From positions 1 through 10,768 of the forward strand of contig JAGFNK010001331.1 in NCBI GenBank assembly GCA_025769875.1: 10,768 nt of DNA, read 5' to 3'. The position numbers and the translations under genes were made by a program. Positions 1 through 7,122 of this stretch are shown piece after piece; position 1 is the stretch's first letter; each line of letters begins with the position of its first letter. Source of the DNA: Russula earlei (lineage: Eukaryota > Basidiomycota > Agaricomycetes > Russulales > Russulaceae). The notes under the pieces are model-generated. The model was not told the origin of the DNA. It ran no database searches and saw nothing but the letters and a program-made list of their open reading frames with translations.

Positions 1-762
1 CTCGTGTTCCCCTGCACTTTCATGCATATTGTTTTGCACAAGCTCTTCCAGCATGGGTGACCACTCCAAGCCAGGACCAACTCTGAGCCAGGACCACAAG
101 CACACCCAGTGGCCATCAAAACCTCTCATGCGATTCTGGTGCATGTTTCATGTTCCTTTCATGTTTTGATTCTTTTTTTCCATCGCACTTTTTCTAACCC
201 TTTCTCAGAGTGACAGCACGAACAGCACCATGGTGATGACAGCTGTCAAGATGCTGAGGAGTGGTCCATGCGTGGGACACCCATTTCATGCAATTTCACT
301 CTGTCTCCTCAGCTCTAATTTGTGTCTTTCCCTGACCCTGAAAACCATGCCAAGTTCACCCACTTTGCAAGCAGCGTTTTTTGTGCGTGACCATTGCATG
401 TACTCTTTTTTTTGCTTTCTCTCCCTCTTTCCCTCCTTCCTGCCCTTCCCGCCTCGCTTCCTGCAAGACTAACAGCCAATGCCAGATGGTTCCTCAACCA
501 GATTTTGTCTGTAACAGGTGCATGCACGTGTGTTTTTTTCTGGCAATTTTTTTTCTTTCTCGACTTCCTATGCATCTCAATGCCCTCTGCCCTGCAAATC
601 AACTCCAGCACACATGGCGACTCCAGGCCAAGACCACTACAACACCCAATGGCCTTGAAAACAATCCTGCATGACCACAAACTTGGTGCGCTTTGTTTGT
701 TTTTTTTTACTCCCCTTTTCACAACAACAGAATGGCCAGGACCACAATGATGATGCAGTCGT
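1..762. repeat. Degenerate repeat array, left part
   Basis: There is no convincing gene here. T-rich runs mixed with CATG/ATGCAT alternate with blocks that resemble each other. Examples are the blocks near 60-120 (GAGCCAGGACCACAAG then TGGCCATCAAAA), 212-258 (ACAGCACGAACAGC then GCTGTCAAGATGC), 605-660 (CCAAGACCAC then TGGCCTTGAAAA) and 728-770 (GGCCAGGACCAC then GTTGTCAAGA). The similarity is too decayed to fix a unit length by eye, though anchor spacings near 110-135 bp or multiples are suggestive. Open frames in this stretch overlap on both strands, start at ordinary positions and read through poly-T as phenylalanine runs, so they are treated as chance. Confidence 0.45.
758..762. other. 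Target-site duplication, left copy, of LTR-A
   Basis: The pentamer gtcgt precedes LTR-A and is matched by gtcat at 1592-1596. The single difference is a CpG-to-CpA transition. Joining the two flanks gives a sequence that resembles the neighbouring array unit near 236-258, which supports a clean insertion. Confidence 0.6.
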
Positions 763-1082
763 TGTCAAGACACGTACTGCTGATCTGTGTGGACTCAGGA
801 GCAGGTGGGCAAGGGTCAGAACAGATGGTACATGGAGTAGGCGGCGTTGAACAAGAGGACAAGCCAAATGACTAGAATGTACCAGATGGGGACTGGTACG
901 TGTAACTGGAGGCAGAGGTGAAGACTGGAGGCCAGTGCAGCAAGGGGGCTTTAGACAAGGCGGTCGTTGAAGAGTACCTTGGGAGCGAGGGGAATCTTTA
1001 GACTGAGCAGTTGTGGGGGAGTACCCAGGAAGATGAGAGTATCACAAATGGACAGTCTGACAACTGCCATGCTTCATTGGGG

Positions 1083-1090
1083 CTTATATA
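1083..1090 (-). promoter_or_regulatory. TATA box of LTR-A
   Basis: TATATAAG is on the minus strand. It lies at the same relative position as TATATAAG in LTR-B and is followed by the shared ATGGACAGTCT block, so it probably marks the U3/R boundary of the element. Confidence 0.55.
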
Positions 1091-1189
1091 CAGTGTACAG
1101 GGTCGATTACAAAGAACTGGAACTATTCTAGACCCTTTGGTACCATCCAATAGGACTACAGAGGCATAAACTTGCTGGTGTCAAGTTTC

Positions 1190-1267
1190 AGGCTTACTGA
1201 GCGCATTACTGATCATTGTGGAGTGATGACATCATTATGATGTCACTGTGGAGCGCTTAGTGAGCCT
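1190..1267. repeat. Nested inverted repeats in U3 of LTR-A
   Basis: The outer arms at 1190-1204 (AGGCTTACTGAGCGC) and 1253-1267 (GCGCTTAGTGAGCCT) pair with two mismatches, both transitions. Inside them TGACATCAT (1227-1235) and ATGATGTCA (1237-1245) form a perfect palindrome around one base. TGACATCA resembles a CRE/ATF-type bZIP site, so an enhancer role in the LTR is plausible but unproven. Confidence 0.6.
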
Positions 1268-1591
1268 ATGAGGTCACTGTGGAGTCACTCAGTCAGCCAT
1301 GATGTCATTGGAGCCTTGATGATGTCAGATGAGTTATGCAACAGTTTCTAAGAGTTTGTGCCACTGTTTCGGGTTCTTGGTGGCTGGGTGACCATGTGGC
1401 TGCCACGCGATGATTACCCGATTAGGAAATGGGTGCCTGGTCATGTTATGGTGCCTTTGCAATAGCAATATCTTGTACTGCAGGAGGGATAGCCCAAGAA
1501 ACAAAAGGGAGTTGGTAACACAAGGTGAGAGAGGTCTCTCTTGAGTGGAATAGGACAATATACAGCCAATACCTGGCCTTGGTTCATAACA

Positions 1592-1596
1592 GTCAT
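1592..1596. other. Target-site duplication, right copy, of LTR-A
   Basis: gtcat pairs with gtcgt at 758-762. After it the array sequence resumes (CAAGGCACTCGCAAGG). Confidence 0.6.
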
Positions 1597-1780
1597 CAAG
1601 GCACTCGCAAGGGTTCAATGGGTGTCTATGGGTTTATGTCATGTGTTTTCCCTGCATGCATGAGTTTTGCACGTTAAGCTCTGTGTGTGCATTATTGCTT
1701 TTGCTTTTGTTTTTTGTTTCATTTCATGCAAGTCCTCACTCAGATTTAGTTGTGAATGAAGGAATGCAAGTGCCAGTTCC
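1597..1780. repeat. Degenerate repeat array, segment between two LTRs
   Basis: This is a continuation of the left array with CATGTGTTTTCCCTGCATGCATG and T-rich motifs. The last five bases, gttcc (1776-1780), are the left target duplication of the copia-like LTR. No gene was seen. Confidence 0.4.
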
Positions 1781-2233
1781 TGTTGAAAATGCAGCAGTGT
1801 GTGTGATTAGATAGCAGCAGATGATAAGATCGCAGGCAGATCTATCAGACAATAGTTCAGTTTAGTTGATACAAAACTGATATAATAGTGTACCTATCAG
1901 ACAATAGCTACAATGCGTTATCAGTACAGAGCAATAAGATATCATAGACTAAGTACTCCCTTCAGTTTAGTTGATACAAAACTGAAGTGATCTATGTGCT
2001 TTTGTGGCATTCTTAAGTACCTGAGACTGCCACTAAGTGCAGTGCAGCTAACTACCATTATGGATCACTAAGTATGTCTGAGGATCAGTGGTAACTAGCT
2101 ACCAATTGTCCGAAATCATCTAATCAATGTCTCTAACGCATGCTGCAGTGTATGAGCTGAAGCTGGTAATGCCCGGTCCGGGTGATCCACCATCACAATG
2201 CACCTGGGGCTCAGGCCAGTGCTGATCTCAACA
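1781..2233 (-). mobile_element. Solo copia-like LTR, copy 1 (453 bp)
   Basis: The termini are TGTTGA...TCAACA, a perfect 6-bp inverted repeat, and the element is flanked by exact 5-bp duplications gttcc at 1776-1780 and 2234-2238. It is homologous over its full length to 8222-8701, but lacks about 27 bp near the right end. A 25-bp direct repeat occurs inside at 1856-1880 and 1961-1985, and CTATCAGACAATAG also occurs twice. The minus orientation is inferred from the polypurine tract beside the second copy. There is no internal region, so this is a product of LTR-LTR recombination. The copia assignment is inferred from the TGTTGAGATC start and the AGGGGGA tract of copy 2. Confidence 0.85.
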
Positions 2234-2238
2234 GTTCC
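2234..2238. other. Target-site duplication of copia-like LTR copy 1
   Basis: gttcc exactly repeats 1776-1780. Confidence 0.8.
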
Positions 2239-3850
2239 AGCATGCAGACCAGTGACAGCACAGCTATGGGCCATGGCAATAATACAGCCATCAAGCTCGG
2301 CCTGAGTGGTGCATATGACATGTGTTTTCCTGTGTCCATTGCATGGCAGATGTGCATCATTTGTTTTTGTTTTTGTTTTCACACGTCCTTTCTTCTCTGC
2401 CTCTGAATCTCTCACTGAGACCCAACCTGCCAGCTCCCATCATCCAGTGTGTTTTTTTTTTCTTTCCATTTGGATTGCCCTTTCTGACCAGTTCTTACAG
2501 TGACATGGCATGGCATACCACCCAAGAGCGATGCATGGTGCTGTGACGGCACCTCAAATGTCAAGCATGCCTTATTGACATCATCAAATTCTCAAATGCT
2601 CAAGTGAGCAGCGCGCTTCTCTCTTCCCCTTTTTCCTCTCCTCCGCCCTCTCCTCCACCCCACCCTCTCTGGATGTCCAAGACCAGTCAACGCTGCCCAT
2701 GGGGTCAACGCCAGACCATGATCAAAATGGAACAATTCAGTGGAATCATGAACCCGGTGCATGTTTTTCTTTTTTCTTTCAATTCTTCACACGCTCTCTC
2801 ATCCTCTCCTTCCCAATACACAGTTCCCTGTTGGGCTTCAAGGCAATGTGCTTATGGCACTCATGACAGCGCTCTCCCACCCACTGGCACCCATTCCCCT
2901 GCAGTGGTGACCATGATGACTCGGCCATGGATATGACTACCTCGTGATGGCCATGACTGTGTGCATTTTTTCATTTTCATTTCCATATGGTTTTTGATAT
3001 TTTCTTTTCCTCTCCAGCTCCTATACATGCCAGTTCCCGAGCGCGCAGCATTCCTCTCCCCTCCACTCTGCTCAGGTTGACCCACACTGCCAAAAAGGGC
3101 CTCCTGTGAGCGATGGGTCAATGCATCGCATGGACATGGCCATTTGCATGCCAAAATGGGCCATTATCACTGCTTTCAAATCCCTTGCGCGGCCCTGGCC
3201 AACAATGGTGGGGGTGTGCATGAACCCCAAATGGCACACAACTGTGCTTCCTGCATGCATGACATTCTTGCGTTCTCATGCATTAGGGGTCACGCAACCA
3301 TGATGCATTCCGCATCCCTGTCCTGTCCTGTCCTCCATCCTCCCCCTCCTCCCATCTCCTCTACCCAACTCCAGTGCGCATGATGCATTCTTGTTTTGCA
3401 GGCTCAGTGCATTTTTTAAATTTCTACTCATTTGCTGCAAAATGCGAGGACAGCACCACAGTGACCTGTATGCATTTCCTTTTTTTTTTTTTTCCTTCTC
3501 GATTCACTCTCAATTTCTAACCTGTCAATAGTAACAGCATGGCCAGGTCTGCAACAATAATACCACCATCAAGCTCGGCCTCAAATGACAAGTCACTCAA
3601 ATGTTCAACAATCTGCAATTATTGCGCTTGACCTGTTCCAGCTGGCTTTCTTTTCCCCATGCATGCGTTTTTCCTTTTCTTTCCTGTTTCAGTTTTCTAA
3701 ATACCCTCTTCCCTATCCTTAGTTTTGCAGCCTCCTTCAACATGTGACCGGCCAATTCCCACACCCCTGAGACCCTGATGGCATGTGACAGTTTCCCATG
3801 CTTGCGATGTCATGTCGAGTTGTGTTTTCCTTGGCCAGCTCTCAGCCCAT
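2239..3850. repeat. Degenerate repeat array, right part
   Basis: The non-coding array continues here. The clearest internal pair is near 2275-2300 and 3555-3580, where CAATAATACAGCCATCAAGC and CAATAATACCACCATCAAGC are followed by TCGGCCT in both. T-rich blocks recur at about 2361, 2451, 2764, 2967, 3480 and 3669. The longest is 14 T at 3480-3493. CATGATGCATTC occurs twice about 80 bp apart, near 3299 and 3380, with a short TCCTG run between them. The open frames seen in this stretch are low-complexity and lie on both strands, so no gene is called. Confidence 0.45.
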
Positions 3851-4052
3851 TTCCTTCATAATGTGGATGTATCAACCCAATGCAATCCAGTTGACTATGT
3901 TACTTTCAGTGGATGTAATGATTTTTTATTTTCCATTCATAAATGATTTGAATCTATATCCTGTTTAACTGGGCTGAGCTGTAGCACTATGGTTGGTTGA
4001 GTGATTAACATCAAAGACACATACTGATTGGCAGTTTGACTTGGCCATATGA
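3851..4052. other. AT-rich unassigned spacer
   Basis: I recognise nothing here. The stretch is AT-richer than its flanks and ends in GGCCATATGAATTAC, the left flank of LTR-B. Confidence 0.4.
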
Positions 4053-4057
4053 ATTAC
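4053..4057. other. Target-site duplication, left copy, of LTR-B
   Basis: attac exactly matches 5003-5007. Confidence 0.75.
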
Positions 4058-4289
4058 TGTCAAGACTCACTGTTGAACTATCCAGTTCAAGAGCAAGGGG
4101 TTAGCTCAAAGACGAGTCGATAGACGTCCAAGACAGCATGGGCAAGGAGCAGAGTCCAAAGCAGTATCAAGTACCAGAGAGGTACAGTTACTGGTAGAGT
4201 AGAGCAGGTATGCAGGGAAGTAGCCAGGGTGGTCACAAGGGGACGGTCCTTAAAGGAGTATCCCCAGGAATGGAGAGTGCCATAAACAA

Positions 4290-4313
4290 ATGGACAGTCT
4301 GAAGACTGTCCAT
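4290..4313 (-). repeat. Perfect hairpin at the transcript start of LTR-B
   Basis: ATGGACAGTCT (4290-4300) and AGACTGTCCAT (4303-4313) are perfect inverted arms separated by GA. On the minus strand they follow the TATA box and AATAAA, so they would sit at the very start and end (R region) of the element RNA. The left arm is exact in LTR-A (1048-1058), whereas its right arm is eroded. Confidence 0.75.
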
Positions 4314-4316
4314 TAC

Positions 4317-4335
4317 TTTATTGAGCGCTTATATA
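4317..4335 (-). promoter_or_regulatory. TATA box and poly(A) signal of LTR-B
   Basis: The minus strand reads TATATAAG (4328-4335) and then AATAAA (4317-4322). Their closeness is what is expected of a compact LTR where initiation and 3'-end formation share one short R region. Confidence 0.55.
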
Positions 4336-4417
4336 CTACAAGAGAACTGCTAAATAGGGAACAAGTCATAACTTTGTTATCAAGCACAATAGATGGATGA
4401 GTAAGAAGTCGGGATAC

Positions 4418-4451
4418 GCTTACTGAGCATGCTCAGTCATGCTCAGTAAGC
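4418..4451. repeat. 14-bp inverted repeat in U3 of LTR-B
   Basis: GCTTACTGAGCATG (4418-4431) and CATGCTCAGTAAGC (4438-4451) pair perfectly around CTCAGT. The related outer arms at 1190-1204 and 1253-1267 of LTR-A contain the same CTTACTGAGC core, so the motif is a family trait. Confidence 0.75.
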
Positions 4452-4604
4452 TGCTGAGTAAGAGCCTCTATTGTCCACATGTTCACTGCTTTTAGTACAC
4501 GTGCGAAGCACCTGATTCATTTGCTGTTAGTTAGTTTAGGGCCGGTCTTTTGGGGACTTGTAGTTTGGTTCCAGGAATAGAGTTGTCTATAAGGCCCTTT
4601 ATAT

Positions 4605-4770
4605 AGTTCTATTAGGGTCCTTAGAGTCGACCCTAATACTTCTATTAAGGTCCTTAGTATTGCTTTATACTTTGTTCTATAGTTATTAGAGTTAGTCTAA
4701 TAACACGTTGTAGGGTCTTTGGTATTGTGTTAGTGCCTATTGTAGGGCATTTAGAGTCGTCCTAAAGGGT
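4605..4770. repeat. Degenerate ~65-bp tandem module with hairpins
   Basis: TTAGAG recurs at 4621, 4686 and 4751, exactly 65 bp apart, in similar surroundings (GTTCTAT or TTGTAGGG upstream, GGTCTTTG or GGTCCTTA downstream). Each copy sits in a small inverted repeat. The arms are ATTAGGGTC/GACCCTAAT (4611-4619, 4629-4637), GTTATTAG/CTAATAAC (4682-4689, 4697-4704) and a weaker TTTAG/CTAAA in the third. Confidence 0.6.
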
Positions 4771-5002
4771 CCTTAGGGAGGCTATAATACTGTCCTTTGT
4801 TGCTAAAAGGGTTGCCATTAAGTGGGGGCTTGCTGTATGTCGATTGTGCTGACAATCACTCATGTGACAATGTGTGCGCAATATTGTGGACACCTCTACT
4901 CACCCCTTTTGTCTGTGTGAACTGGGTGAGACCATAGGGACTGGGTTTCCTCTCATAAGGAAGGGTCCTTCAAGGGCCCTCTCTGGGGAATGGTTCATGA
5001 CA

Positions 5003-5007
5003 ATTAC
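5003..5007. other. Target-site duplication, right copy, of LTR-B
   Basis: attac pairs with 4053-4057. Confidence 0.75.
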
Positions 5008-5408
5008 TGTCTTTGATAGGATCATGGTGAGAGCTCTGTTTTTCATATTAGGGCCTTTTAGAAACAAAGTTTTGAACCCAAAGTGAAACTTTTGAAACTC
5101 AAGGATTTTTCAGAGATCACCAATGGGCCTTATATAAGTAAAAAAGGATTACACATGGTGATGATTGTGAGATTATGATATACCTCCTCTCCCTTTATCC
5201 AAAAAAGGATTACACATGAAGAGAATGCTCATGGCCCGCCAAAGGTGCACCCCTTGGGCGAAGCCCAAGCAAGCTTCAGCTTGTCCATTCCTGTCTGTCG
5301 TGTCAACTTTGGTGGCTTAGGTAAGGGTTAGCAGGGGCCTTCTTCGTTTCACATAATCTCATAAGTATATGTTATAAGTGTACGTTAAGATGTTGCATTG
5401 CATTGAGA
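5008..5408. other. Intergenic stretch with an 18-bp direct repeat and a hairpin
   Basis: No gene is recognised. AAAAAAGGATTACACATG occurs exactly at 5140-5157 and 5201-5218. CTTGGGC (5253-5259) and GCCCAAG (5263-5269) form a 7-bp stem with a GAA loop. The stretch is downstream of the secreted-protein gene. Confidence 0.5.
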
Positions 5409-5414
5409 CTTATT
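5409..5414 (-). terminator. Possible poly(A) signal of the secreted-protein gene
   Basis: AATAAG on the minus strand lies about 97 nt past the stop codon at 5511. It is a one-base variant of AATAAA. Fungal poly(A) signals are weakly defined, so this is only a candidate. Confidence 0.3.
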
Positions 5415-5510
5415 ACGGTGTCCTGACTGACACATCCATCACTACTCAAGACCATAATGAGTATCTGCGTGGCCTGTGTGTGCGGTTAGCAAGCCGTAAC
5501 CTTCAGCCAC

Positions 5511-6086
5511 CTAATCTCCTCTTCTTAGTCGGCGTCGGGACGGTGGCAGGCTGGGAGTCTTGGGGAGGTTCAACGGCGGCAGTTTCAGCTCGTTAGGCGT
5601 AGGATAGTAGGGATACACCTTCTCCGCCTCGAGCAGCGATGCCGGTCCGGGTAGTGTTATCGTCGGCAGCGCTTCCTGATGTCGCTGGTGCGACGGTCCG
5701 GGAACGGAAATGTGTGGCCGCTCGGACGGCTCGTGACTGGAGCTGGCCGGAGGCTGACGCTGACACTGATCGTAGACCGTCCAGTCGAGCTGCGTTCCTC
5801 CCGGAATAGGAACTTCGGTTTTGAGCGGCCTTGCCGCGGGTTGGGACTTGCCATACCGGCTGACGTCCATGAGAACACGTTCTCCCTCGCGCCGCGATCC
5901 CCGGAGGTCAATCCAATCTTGCAGCGTTTGTTTATTTTGCCCGGGTTCAGAAGCACTGCAACGCAAAAGTCAACTTCAGTGAAGCAACAAGAGGTGGGCG
6001 CACCTATAAAAATGTGAAGGAAGCGCAAATGACGGAGCGATGCCAACTGTGAGGCAGAAAATGGTATAAACAAAGGGGGTGCGCAT
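5511..6086 (-). CDS. Predicted secreted proline-rich protein, two exons (175 aa)
   Basis: Exon 1 runs 6086-6004 and exon 2 runs 5955-5511, joined across a 48-nt intron. The ATG at 6086 is the only start giving a signal peptide. MRTP is followed by the hydrophobic run FVYTIFCLTVGIAPSFA (residues 5-21), with a likely cleavage after SFA-21. Splicing joins the frame exactly to the long exon-2 frame (SASEPGQNKQ...). The mature part is hydrophilic. It has one cysteine (in YDQCQ), a middle rich in P, S and H, a stretch ASLLEAEKVYPYYPTPNE, a proline/leucine tail (LPPLNLPKTPSLPP) and a basic end (RRRLRR). No catalytic domain or known family is recognised. Fungal small secreted proteins are a fitting but broad class. 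Without splicing the exon-1 frame stops after 36 residues. A TATAAAA lies about 150 bp upstream. The start context has C at -3, which is not optimal. The GC-rich, CpG-retaining sequence contrasts with the decayed repeats around it. Transcript evidence is lacking, and an alternative start at an internal Met in exon 2 (LMDVSRYGK) would give a non-secreted form. Confidence 0.6.
5956..6003 (-). other. 48-nt spliceosomal intron
   Basis: On the minus strand the intron begins GTGCGC and ends TTTTGCGTTGCAG, with a CACTGAAG branch-like sequence inside. The length is typical of fungal introns. The donor departs from GTRNGT at its sixth base. Removing it keeps frame (phase 2) and replaces an in-frame TGA. 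Confidence 0.55.
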
Positions 6087-6238
6087 TCGTCTTATGAGTG
6101 AGATGGTAGGTTTAAAGTGAGCAAGGCGTCGAAGTATGAGCAAGAAAGAAAATGTAGAATGTCTATGTGTTGGTAACCAGTACCGTATATGAAACAGATA
6201 GGAGCACAGCTGGAGAGAATTGGAACGACGAGCGTTGG

Positions 6239-6245
6239 TTTTATA
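6239..6245 (-). promoter_or_regulatory. TATA box of the secreted-protein gene
   Basis: TATAAAA on the minus strand lies 153 bp before the ATG. A pyrimidine-rich leader (ATTTTCTTTCTTGCT, 6153-6139) lies between. The arrangement is usual for regulated, well-expressed fungal genes. Confidence 0.45.
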
Positions 6246-6557
6246 GACTTTGATCTTTGGCGAGTCCCGTCTACGCTATGCAGATATTGTCATCAGCTAA
6301 ATGAGATGTGGAATCCCATCGCGATGCTTGATTCTGATTCTGATCCGTACATTGATTATTCCAGGCTTGATAGGCTTGATTGAAGCTGCCAGGGCATGTG
6401 AATCATCTGATGGAGGTCGAGATCCGCCGCGGGCAGGACACCGGGCCTGTTCGTGGCAAAAGCCGTGCCACGGGAAATCGTTAAACGATGGTGTCACTCT
6501 GGGATCCACTCTCACGACGGACAGGAATGGATAAGTCCAGTCCACTAAAACTTGACT
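6246..6557. other. Intergenic stretch upstream of the secreted-protein gene
   Basis: No gene is called. Short imperfect duplications (GATTCTGATTCTGATC, and AGGCTTGAT twice near 6363-6380) and a CGTGGCA/TGCCACG inverted repeat (6452-6458, 6466-6472) are visible. A 64-residue plus-strand frame (6189-6383) and an 82-residue minus-strand frame (6297-6545, GTG start) overlap each other and the promoter, and neither shows gene-like features. Confidence 0.4.
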
Positions 6558-6592
6558 CAGTGGTCAATAAAGGTGAAATATATTGACCACTG
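6558..6592. repeat. Perfect 12-bp inverted repeat
   Basis: CAGTGGTCAATA (6558-6569) and TATTGACCACTG (6581-6592) pair perfectly around an 11-nt loop. TTGACTCAG also occurs on both sides (about 6552 and 6595). It could be a remnant of a small inverted-repeat element or a regulatory hairpin. Confidence 0.65.
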
Positions 6593-6711
6593 AATTGACT
6601 CAGCTCAGATTACGAATTATTTTAAAACAATTGATTGATTTGTTGCCCTCTCCTCATGCATCGCATTATTGTAAATATGTCAACCCAAACAATTAGAACT
6701 TAGTCAAATGC
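6593..6711. other. AT-rich spacer before repeat B1
   Basis: Nothing is recognised here. The stretch is AT-rich and ends where homology to 8739 begins. Confidence 0.35.
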
Positions 6712-7122
6712 TTATTGCTGTTTTCAGTGCACTTGGTGGAGTTTGAATTCCACCCAAATCGGCGCAGAAAACCCTCTCAGATGTGCGGGGCAAATATCTC
6801 CCTCAAAACAGCTTCAATTCACATAAAGCTATTGTCCCTGAATTGCCTGAATGAGGGCTAGGCAGCCCCATTATTTTCATGAGATTTGAGTGAGAATTGG
6901 TGGAGCTGGACTCAAGCCACCTCCACATGTGTATTAGATGAATTACAACTCAAAATCATGGTCTATATCTATTATTTCTCCCTCATGTTGTACCCATGGG
7001 CCGTCTTGAGGCAGCCCCATAGTGTTTTTGACTCAAGTGTAATGGTGTGCAACATTGTTTCCAGTGCAATCAGAGTTGTGGCCAGCCACTCATCACCCCT
7101 CTCGCCTCTCCATTCTGACCAT
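6712..7122. repeat. Dispersed repeat B, copy 1 (411 bp)
   Basis: It is homologous in the same orientation to 8739-9153. Similarity begins at TTATTGCTGTTTTCAG and ends at CTCCATTCTGACCAT. The outer parts differ at roughly one base in eight, but 6845-6968 is identical in both copies. Within it AGGCAGCCCCAT occurs twice (6860-6871, 7009-7020). A plus-strand frame beginning SENWWSWTQ is shared by both copies but opens at a TTG and runs out in unrelated sequence, so coding is doubtful. Confidence 0.75.

Larger units (their letters stand above)
763..1591 (-). mobile_element. Solo LTR-A (829 bp)
   Basis: This is a long terminal repeat without an internal region. It starts TGTCAAGAC and ends GGTTCATAACA, giving TG...CA termini, and lies between near-identical 5-bp duplications. 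The same termini bound LTR-B, where the right end is GGTTCATGACA. Read on the minus strand, TATATAAG lies at 1083-1090. A hairpin-like block starting ATGGACAGTCT lies at 1048-1070. A GTACCAG/CTGGTAC inverted repeat is at 879-899, and several TGATGTCA/TGACATCA motifs lie upstream of the TATA box (1227-1330). No protein-coding frame is credible; the 94-residue minus-strand frame at 1334-1618 crosses the LTR end. Superfamily is not certain. A Ty3-like origin is possible, and the 5-bp duplication fits any LTR element. Confidence 0.7.
4058..5002 (-). mobile_element. Solo LTR-B (945 bp), same family as LTR-A
   Basis: The termini are TGTCA...TGACA, a perfect 5-bp inverted repeat, with exact attac duplications on both sides. 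Read on the minus strand the order is: U3 with a roughly 65-bp tandem module (4605-4770) and a 14-bp inverted repeat (4418-4451), TATATAAG (4328-4335), AATAAA (4317-4322), a perfect 11-bp hairpin (4290-4313), then a U5-like pyrimidine-rich tail with GTACC/GGTAC. LTR-A shares the TATA box, the ATGGACAGTCT block, the terminal GTCTTGACA and the opposite end. No internal region remains, so this is a solo LTR. No protein-coding frame is credible. Confidence 0.8.

Noticed and set aside
315..750. Overlapping long frames on both strands rich in F, L, S or K
   Set aside because: They read through poly-T/poly-A tracts of the degenerate array.
1334..1618. 94-residue minus-strand open frame
   Set aside because: It crosses the end of LTR-A and its target duplication, has no recognisable domain, and fits chance.
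4067..4487. tcact considered as an alternative target duplication for LTR-B
   Set aside because: It would leave an LTR without TG...CA ends and shorter than the shared family borders. attac with TGTCA/TGACA termini is better.
4874..5086. 70-residue plus-strand open frame
   Set aside because: It has a GTG start, straddles the LTR-B right end, and lacks any family signal.
5253..5288. Hairpin considered as a Helitron 3' end
   Set aside because: No CTRR terminus at the right distance, no TC start and no Rep/helicase frame was seen.
5641..5655. GGTCCGGGT shared between the gene and both copia-like LTRs
   Set aside because: The match is short and GC-rich with no surrounding similarity, so coincidence is the simplest explanation.
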